A DNA stretch of 64,000 bases from Antedon mediterranea (taxonomy: Eukaryota; Echinodermata; Crinoidea; Comatulida; Antedonidae), in NCBI RefSeq assembly GCF_964355755.1, contig NC_092671.1, positions 32,817,304-32,881,303 of the forward strand, read 5' to 3'. The notes below the pieces were generated by a model. It had not been told where the DNA came from. It saw only the letters and a program-made list of their open reading frames with translations, and made no database searches. The position numbers and the translations under genes are program-made. This document shows, piece after piece, positions 24,364-33,900 of this stretch (position 1 is the stretch's first letter; each line of letters begins with the position of its first letter).

Positions 24364-24880
24364 TCAAGCAACATGTTCTTGGTTGTTACTTGAATTGGTT
24401 TTAAAATCCGAATTCGGTTGCTCTCCTTTAAACGAATTCAAACCAAAGGAAGTAGTTTTACCTGCACTGGAATTGACAGAGCTACTTTTGGTTCCTCTAA
24501 GTGTTGAAGACAGCCCGTTAAATCGTTTACGCACCTCTTCTGTCCAGAAACTACGAACATCCTTACTTCTTAAACAATACAGAACGAAGATAGCAAACCC
24601 TTGGAGAGAATTCAGGATACAGAAGAGTATCTGAATCACATTGGTGGCACTACCAATTACAAAGAATCCAATAACCCATGTCAATCCCATAATTACTGAT
24701 ATGCATGCTGCATTTTGCAGTAAGTGCCTGCTTTTGTTGTGTTCGTGAGCTTGTGCTGTTATTTTACCAAGTTTACTTATGCTGCGTAACACCATAATAA
24801 AGACAACCGTATTAAAGAGTAATACGATTGCAATAGGTAATACAACGCTGTAATACATACGGGTTACAACAAGGAAACAG
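24364..24880 (-). CDS. GPCR last exon: TM5-TM7 and cytoplasmic tail
   Basis: The acceptor TTGTTTACAG at 24881 upward completes the codon for Tyr before CFLV. Three hydrophobic spans follow: [39 protein letters not shown] and [29 protein letters not shown] and [12 protein letters not shown] are class B2 hallmarks of TM6 and TM7. The tail ends SSNNQEHVA and a stop at 24364-24366. Confidence 0.93.
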
Positions 24881-24920
24881 CTGTAAACAAAAATACACAC
24901 AGTTTTAAAGTGGTATATTC

Positions 24921-24951
<31 letters not shown>

Positions 24952-27900
24952 GTTAGTGTTAGTGTTATTATTATTATTATAGAACAACTTAAACATTAAA
25001 TGTAATATATAATATGTTTATTTTAAAGAAAATATGAAGTAGCAAACAATGAAAATATATGTAAAGGAAATGAGTTTGCCATAAATGAAACTCAATGTTC
25101 TCAATAATATGTTGTAGTTAAAGGATGTGTACACTTCATATCAAACCGTTTTTAATTATGAGGCTAGTCGAATTATCGGAAAGCTGCGAGTTGGTTTACT
25201 AAATATTTATAACATATTAATAGATTACAATGTAATGTTACCATTTAAGTTATTTTAATTAATGTATGCTGCTTTTATTTCTTGAATTGTTTCTAAATAA
25301 ATGTTGTAACTTACTAGTCTTTATTTGCATAATTTTCAACATCAATACCAACAGTAATAGCAACAATCACAGCTGGTAGACCTGTAAACAATAAATGTAT
25401 ATATAGTGATAATCACACATCCTAATGTATAACTTAAAAAGTAAGCCCAATGAATCAATTTTTCCATTTGAAAACATGCTTTGACAACAAACTGCCATAA
25501 TCAATTACTTCTTTTTTATCATGTAGTTAGTTTAGATTAGCTAATACTTGTCATTTTGTATGTTTGTGCACTTACCCCAAGCAAAAAGACAGGCTTTTAA
25601 GAAAAACCTAGAAACGTGTGTATTATAAACTTTCACGATCAAGTAATACAGGTTAATAGACTGCACAGACATCCAAAACATAGACGTCAACAAAAAGTAG
25701 TGAATCAGTCCAGCAATGGCCGTACAAGAACTTTTTTTATCTTTTCTGTCAATCCCAACCAGAAAGATCAGATACAAGCAGAGTAGTGATACACACAGGT
25801 GGCATAATATTTGTTTTGGTTTACTCTTTCGTAGCTTTCTGAAATGTAAAAAAAATGAAACAGCATCTGTAATTTAACCTGAGTGAATTGTGAGGTTGAA
25901 AATGTATAATATTGTTTTGTTGTCATCACATTGAACTGAACTGTTTATAAAAAGATAAGAATGTTATCAATGAAAAGTTTTGAACAATTAAATTGAAAAA
26001 AGATTAGTTAATCATAAAATTTAATATATTTCAAAACATTTCACAAAACTTTTTGTGAAAAAATTATATTTTTGTAAACACGGACGAGCTCTCATCATTT
26101 TAGAATAAACTCATTTTTATAAACATAGAGTCAACTTCATTAGTTGAAATTTACGAATGAAGAACGATTACCATTTTGTCCCTAATCTAAGATGTAGTCT
26201 GCGATTTATTCTATAGTTGGAAATAATACAAAAAATGCAGTTCAATAAAAATGTGTATTTTAATTTAAACCAATCTAGCTACCAAAAGTATTCAATACTT
26301 AGTAAGTATATGAGTTGTTTCTGAGTAAAACCAAGATTTGCAGATCACTATAATTAGCTATATTATACATTATTGTGAAAACAAGTTCCCCTTAATAAAC
26401 ATAAATATTATTGTTTTGGTTACTTTTTGTATGGTAACTTCATTACCTAATTAAAATCCAATTATCATTGTAATTTAAAAAAAAAACAAATTTCAACTTG
26501 TAATGATAAATGTTATGAATTAATTTCGATCCTACCTGTTGATTGTAAAAGAGACTAAAGTTGCAAGTAAACAAACGATTGAAACACCAAGACCAATATT
26601 TGTGATGTACCTTGGAATCGGTGAATCTTCTTGACCTGGATAAAAGTTCTAAATGGAAAAATACAATTTAATTTTTATAATGCGGTACCATTACTGACTA
26701 GTCTTGATATGAGTTGGGCTGGTTTTAAATGGATTTAACAGCCTACCACATTGTCTATAGTTCAGTCTGGTGCTGAGAAACCATAATATTGTTTTAATTC
26801 AATCCTTTCTGGACTGCATTTTGTATACCTATTGAAGGATTTATAATACTATTTTCACTAATACACTATAGTGTCGCACTATAAAAATTATTAAGAAGCA
26901 CCTAATAACTTGATTGATGATGTTCAATGAATATTCTATTAAAATCATAATATACTTCATCATTGTATAACTATTGAAGGATTTATAATATGTTTACTAA
27001 TATACTGTAGTGTCAAATACACAGACAGTGAAACCATAATACGTAGCCATAACATCGGCAATGGTTCGCTCACTCGCTCCATGGTTCTGGTGGAAGAACC
27101 ATGGAGAACTTATCGGATATAAACCGTAGGTCCAGTGTACACACAGCTCATAGTATATCTTTCGAGACAAGTAGTGTACTAGTCCACACAAACACAGCCA
27201 CTGTCACACACAGCCACTGTGCAATTGGGACTGGACCGACTGGACCGTTTTAGAGGTTTACCTGTTGGTCCAGATCCTTCACTAACAGAGTTAATGAGAA
27301 GTTGAATAAAACAAGAACAAAACAAGTACATAAAAATTTGGATAATTAATGATGTTCAATAAATATTCTATTAAAACCTAATGTCGTTTTTTTTTTACAC
27401 TCTCAAGCATTGTTGAATAGCAATTCGAACAAAATTCATTCGGTGAAAGATGAACATTTGTTCTATTTTATCTTTATCTTTGCTTCACCTTTCATCTTTC
27501 ACCTCATGAATTTATTTAAATCATAGCACTCATAGAAATGCATTATCTGTATGCTACGTTTGCTATAGAACTTTCATAACTTGCCATAAGAATTGCAAAA
27601 TTTGTTAAATGGTCACAATGACAAATTTGTCTGTCACTGCCATCCAACGATCCATTAGCTAAGTAGCATCCAGCACTTGACCATCCACCATTACCATCAT
27701 CAAGTTCAAAATCCCAAAACACACAGACTGTCTTATTATTTTTTTTGGATATCTAAATAAAAAGAAATTGGAATGATTATAAATGAATGAGGTAATTTTA
27801 ACAATTATTGGCCAACTAATATCCCTGCTTTCAACTAGTCATGATGTACTAAAAGTATATCTGCTGACTACAGAATGAGACTTGACATGTAACATATTTA

Positions 27901-30900
27901 TCAAACTTTTTATTTTTGTGATAAAACATGGTAACATAGAAAGAGTCGGATCAAACAAGAATTGTAAGCATATTATCTCAACTTTCATGTGGAGAATCGC
28001 ACTCTATAGGGTACAATCAACAAGGCTTTATTTATAATACTAGATGGCACGCTCGCTTCGCTCGCGTACCATCTAGGTCGTGCCCACAGATGGTTCTCGA
28101 ATACACAGTATTTTCCAGCGAGAAAAAAATGGAGATTTCAAATGTACGTACTGCAGGACTATAATACATTGTCGTTTACAGAAACGAATAAATATACACG
28201 ATGATTTATGTAGTCAGCTAAAATTAGCACCCTGGGAATTACTTCCGAGAGAGAAACAAAATGAGTCAAATTTTTTTATTTGGACTCATTTAAACAAACC
28301 CAATTTGTGTTTTGTATGTAACATTAAGGGTTGAGGGATGGGGGAAGAAGATAGGTACAAAGAGGAAACATTTTAAAATATATTCTTATCCACTCAGTAA
28401 CGAAATATTGTTTTTAATGTTTTATAGGCCTATAAATAATATACCACTAAATACAGTAAAACATTTACGATTTAATACTTTGTTAAAACTCTCACTGTCA
28501 TAGTCGATTGGAATAGTAAAGTACATGTAACGATACACCACTACGTACGTTTATATATTTTTAAATTATTAATTAATACAAACGTTGAGAAGCAACTGTC
28601 AGTAATAACGTTTATTTATTTGTATATTATATGTTTATAATCTAACAGTAGGCCCTACCCACATTCACAGTAATAAAGTTTATTTGTATATTTGTTTATA
28701 TTATATCTAACAGTACCAACACTCACAGTAAGAAATTTGCGATTCAAATTGCGAACAAAGTTGTTAATACCTTAACAGTATTGTACAGCATTGCAATACT
28801 ATTTATGTTTATTCTCCAAGGGGGCCCATAAATCTAAATCTATACCTCTATGGTTAAACCAAATAATTTGGAATGTTCCATTCATCACAAATCAATACAT
28901 TTGTAAAAACATTACATGTATCAAAATAGCATTTTTTAAAGAAAATCGGCCTGTCTTCAACATTATGATGCTGTACTCGAACTGTTCAACCGGTTTTCAG
29001 CTATTAAAAACAATTATCGTAGGAGGAGATAGGAAAATGCGAAGTGTCCTCGTATTATTGTATGCGGGTATTTTTCAATTTGACATCATCATTAGACAGT
29101 GTATACCACGATCAGAAAACACCCCTATTTGGGGCAAATCGTTGAACCTAAATTCGTTTTAATCGTCAATAACTAATTATCGAACTCAATTTAATTAGTA
29201 AACAGAGTTACATCAGGTGGTTAAAATCAGTACCGAAAGTACGAACCAACTTTATATACCATCGAGTAAACATTCTAGAAATAACGCTCGATTTACCGAT
29301 TTTTGCCCTTACGTAAATTTATATATAGACTAGATGGCACGCTCGCTTCGCTCGCGTACCATCTAGGTCGTGCCCACAGATGGTTCTCGAATACACAGTA
29401 TTTCCAGCGAGAAAAAAATGGAGATTTCAAACAGTGTACGTACCGCAGGACTATAATACATATTGTCGTTTACAGAAACGAATAAATATACACAATGATG
29501 TATGTAGTCAACCAAAATTAGCACCCTGGGAATTACTTCCGAGAGAAAAACAAAATGAGTCAAATTTTTTTATTTGGACTCATTTAAACAAACCCAATTT
29601 GTGTTTTGTATGTAACATTAAGGGTTGAGGGATGGGGGAAGAAGATGGGTACAAAGAGGAAACATTTTAAAATATATTCTTATCCACTCAGTAACGAAAT
29701 ATTGTTTTTAATGTTTTATAGGCCTATAAATAATATACCACTAAATACAGTAAAACATTTACGATTTAATACGGTACTTTGTTAAAACTCTCACTGTCAT
29801 AGTCGATTGAAATAGTAAAGTACACCACTACGACGTTTATATATTTTTAAATTATTAATTAATACAAACGTTGAGAAGCAACTGTCAGTAATAACATTTA
29901 TTTATTTGTATATTATATGTTTATAATCTAACAGTAGGGCCTACCCACACTCAAAGTAATAAAGTTTATTTGTATATATTTTTATATTACATCTAACAGT
30001 ACCAACACTCACAGTAAGAAATTTGCGATTCAAATTGTGATCAAAAGTGGTTAATACCTTAACAGTATTGTACAGCATTGCAATACTATTTATGTTTATT
30101 CTCCAAGGGGGCCCATAAATCTAAATCTATACCTCTATGGTTAAACCAAATAATTTGGAATGTTTATTTCTATATTATATGTTTATAATCTAACAGTAGG
30201 GCCTACCCACACTCACAGTAATAAAGTTTATTTGTATATATTTTTATATTACATCTAACAGTACCAACACTCACAGTAAGAAATTTGCGATTCAAATTGC
30301 GATCAAAAGTGGTTAATACCTTAACAGTATTGTACAGCATTGCAATACTATTTATGTTTATTCTCCAAGGGGGCCCATAAATCTAAATCTATACCTGTAT
30401 GGTTAAACCAAATAATTTGGAATGTTCCATTCATCACAAATCAATACATTTGTAAAAACGTATATTAAATGTATCAAAATAGTATTTTTTTAAAGAAAAT
30501 CGGCCTGTCTTCAACATTATGATGCTGTACTCAAACTGTTCAACCGGTTTTCAGCTATTAAAAACAATTATCGTAGGAGGAGATAGGAAAATGCGAAGCC
30601 TCCTCGCATTTTTGTGGCGGGTATTTTTCAAGACGGACATCCATTAGACAGTGTATACCACGATCGGAAAACACCCCTATTTGGGGCAAATCGTTGAACC
30701 TAAATTCGTTTTAATCGTCAATAACTAATTATCTAACTTAATTTAATTAGTAAACAGGGTTACATCAGGTGGTTAAAATCAGTACCGAAAGTACCAACCA
30801 ACTTTATATACCACCGTGTAAAAATTCTAGAAGTAAGGCGCGATTTACCGAATTTTGCCCTTACGTAAATTTATATATAGATGCGTACCACTAAGCTCAT

Positions 30901-33900
30901 GTAGTCCCAATGACAGATATGTACCGTCCTGTTGTACTACTAAAACGTAATGTTGAAATGTATAATTACCTCAGCAGGTATAAATGTTGTGACAATTGGA
31001 TCTGATAAATTGTTCAGTTTAACTCCAGGTATTGACAATGAAATAATCTGACCATTGGTTCTTGTTGCATTATTTGACTGGTTTGTTGGAAATAGTGAAC
31101 TGTCATTATATACTACTGTAACCACACGAAAATCAGATGTTCCTGTTTGAAAAAAAAAACAAATAAATCATTATTAGGGATGTTTTCTGATAAAAATCTG
31201 AACATACACTGTACATTATAATTACAATGTATTTTGTAAACGTTTATTTCTTTGAAACATTTGGAACAGTCATGTCATGCTTGTGTGTTGATTATTCATT
31301 ATGAATAACGAGTACGTTGATGATGATCCTGATCATGTTGTATTTCAAAAATAATCGTCATTTGACCACTTACCATTGGAGGCTGCAAACATTTTAGTAA
31401 TTGTTGGAGGAATATAAATACTGACAGATGCGGCATTTTTCAGCTCATCCTTCTTACTAAATCCTGTCACATTTACTATTGCACTAGTATCTGCAGATTG
31501 ATAAGATGCGATTCCAATTCCAGTGTGATCAAGTTCATTTGTTTTAACACTTTGAGCTTGTACTGCTACGCTGCTGGTTACAAATTCATATTTATCGTTT
31601 TTAAGATCAACAACTGCTAATTGTTCTTCAAGGGATTCAACAATTCTACTAGGAGCTTGTGTTTGCATCTGACTCTCTAAAAGAACATCATCATCTACTT
31701 CAAACAGACTAGCAATAGTGCCAACTAATGTTGATGTCACCTGGATAAAAATTAAAACAAAGAAATATTAATATACATGGAAAACTCCAACTTTAATATG
31801 TTATGATGCAATGTATATAAATAAAATATAAACTCACTTCAGCAGATGTTGAATTTACAGAAGTAACACTTTCAATAATGTCTGCAGTTGCTTCCAAACC
31901 ATCTGGTGTAATAGTGTCTGATTCAGTTGTTGTAATGTTGTTGACTGCAGTAATTACTTCCTCTGCATTTTCTTCAGTAACTGTGATCTAAAATGAATTA
32001 CAATATAATAAGATAGTAAAACACGATGAACTAAAAGTAAGTAGATCAAATAAATTAATTATTAAATCATTATTAATTAGTTCATTACAATTAGATCTCA
32101 GTACTTGTAATAGTCAATATAACACTTTCTTCACTGACCATATTTAACCTTTCTAGAAGTTCATCAGATGTAGCATCTCTACCACAGTCTTGTAATATTA
32201 CATCTTGCCACACAGCAGCCGACAGGCCATCACTATAGCATGTACACAAGCCTAGAGGCATACCATCTATTTATGACAAAATATAATATTTGTATCGCTC
32301 TATGATGAATACAGATTCTTGTGAGGCATACAATAACAATGTAATAACTCACCACAGCCAGGTAATAAATTGTCATGAATATCTTTCGTCTAAATATGTT
32401 TAACTAAAAGACGTCAGTGATTGTGTATAATGTGTTATTTTAATCAAATGCAAGCTGTCTAAGTACGGTATCACAAATGTCAGAAAGTAATAGGAACTTA
32501 TGTGGTGCCATTCATCCTCCAGTACCTCACTTTTTATCAACATTTTATTTGAAATGAAAGAGTTTATCAAAAAAATAATGCACAAATCAGAAAACGACCA
32601 TACAAAATGAAACCAGCTTACAATTGATTTTAGATTCTGGACAACCTTCTTCAGATGGTGTATTCTGACCGACATCAGCAGGTCCGAAAGTTAATCCATC
32701 TATTATCTCTACATTGCAACTCTCTAATAAATAAAAACAATGTATACAGGCTTATTATTGATTAAAATAATCTCAAAAAAACATTAAAATAAACAATTAA
32801 TGTACGTGTTAAATGTATACAGATGGAGGATACAAAGGAATAGATTCAGGAAAAGGATGCAAACAGGAGTTACATTTCAAGAGTCTAAAATCTAGTTAAA
32901 CATGTTTTTACCCGTGCTAAATATGACAATATTATCAGCATCTATAACTCCTTTATCTCCTATCTTTTTAAATTCTCCTGATAAATTTTTCCTGAAATTA
33001 TTGTAACTTTGGTCTGTACTTGGTTTATATATGTTGATGTTAGCAATCACACTCCCAGAACGTAGTGTACGAACTTGAACAAATATATCAGTTATACTTA
33101 TACTCTCAGTTAACTGAAAACAAGAGAAAATAATAAGTTATGGTGAGGAACTGCAGAGTCTGTTTCTACAAAAATAACCAACATTTATATAAAACAAAAT
33201 TGTTTTGTAATTCGGCATGGTTATGTATTTATGTTGACACAACTATTGTGGAAAATAAGGTTATATGTGTGTATCATGTCAAAATTACAGTTAAAATTGA
33301 ATACTTAAATTAGATAGTAATTGATTGTTGGTAGCAACAGACCATAGTATTTGTATAGTGTCCTGGAAGAAGCTAGTATAACTTTTTTAATATTGGATTT
33401 AGATAACTATTTAATTTTAATATTGGATTGATGCATATACGTTCTTCCTCTGAGAAAAGACATCAACTAACAAAAACATTGATTGATATGATTTTCAGTA
33501 GCTGATGGTGTACTTTGTACACTTGTCTATTATATAAAATATAATATGTATATGTATATACAGATAACGGCTATTCGCAGATATGCCATTATTCTAAATT
33601 CTTTATCAAAACCTACCAAGTTCTCAATTTCAGTTGAAGTGTTTTTGAATTCTTCCGAGGAAGGGTTGTTTAATGCAGACGTAAATTGTAAATTCTTGAA
33701 AGTTAATACTGTTGGTACAGTAAATGCATCTATGGATTAATAGAAACACATTATTATAATAAACTATTTTACTGAATAAACACTGAAATCAGCATGTCCT
33801 ATTTACACATAGTTTCTGAAGTTAGTTAATGAAGTCTTAGTCTTTGTATATCAATACATCACAAAGAAATGAACACAGATTATAGTAGCACTATTCATAA

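Larger units (their letters stand above)
26826..27365. repeat. Two-copy ~120-bp repeat in a GPCR intron, one copy split
   Basis: CTATTGAAGGATTTATAATA and the following sequence to ATATTCTATTAAAA occur at about 26828-26945 intact and again from about 26968. The second copy is split by about 320 bp before its end reappears at about 27345-27378 (TGATGTTCAATAAATATTC). The split contains a perfect hairpin (27077-27106) and the 20-nt microexon. Confidence 0.7.
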
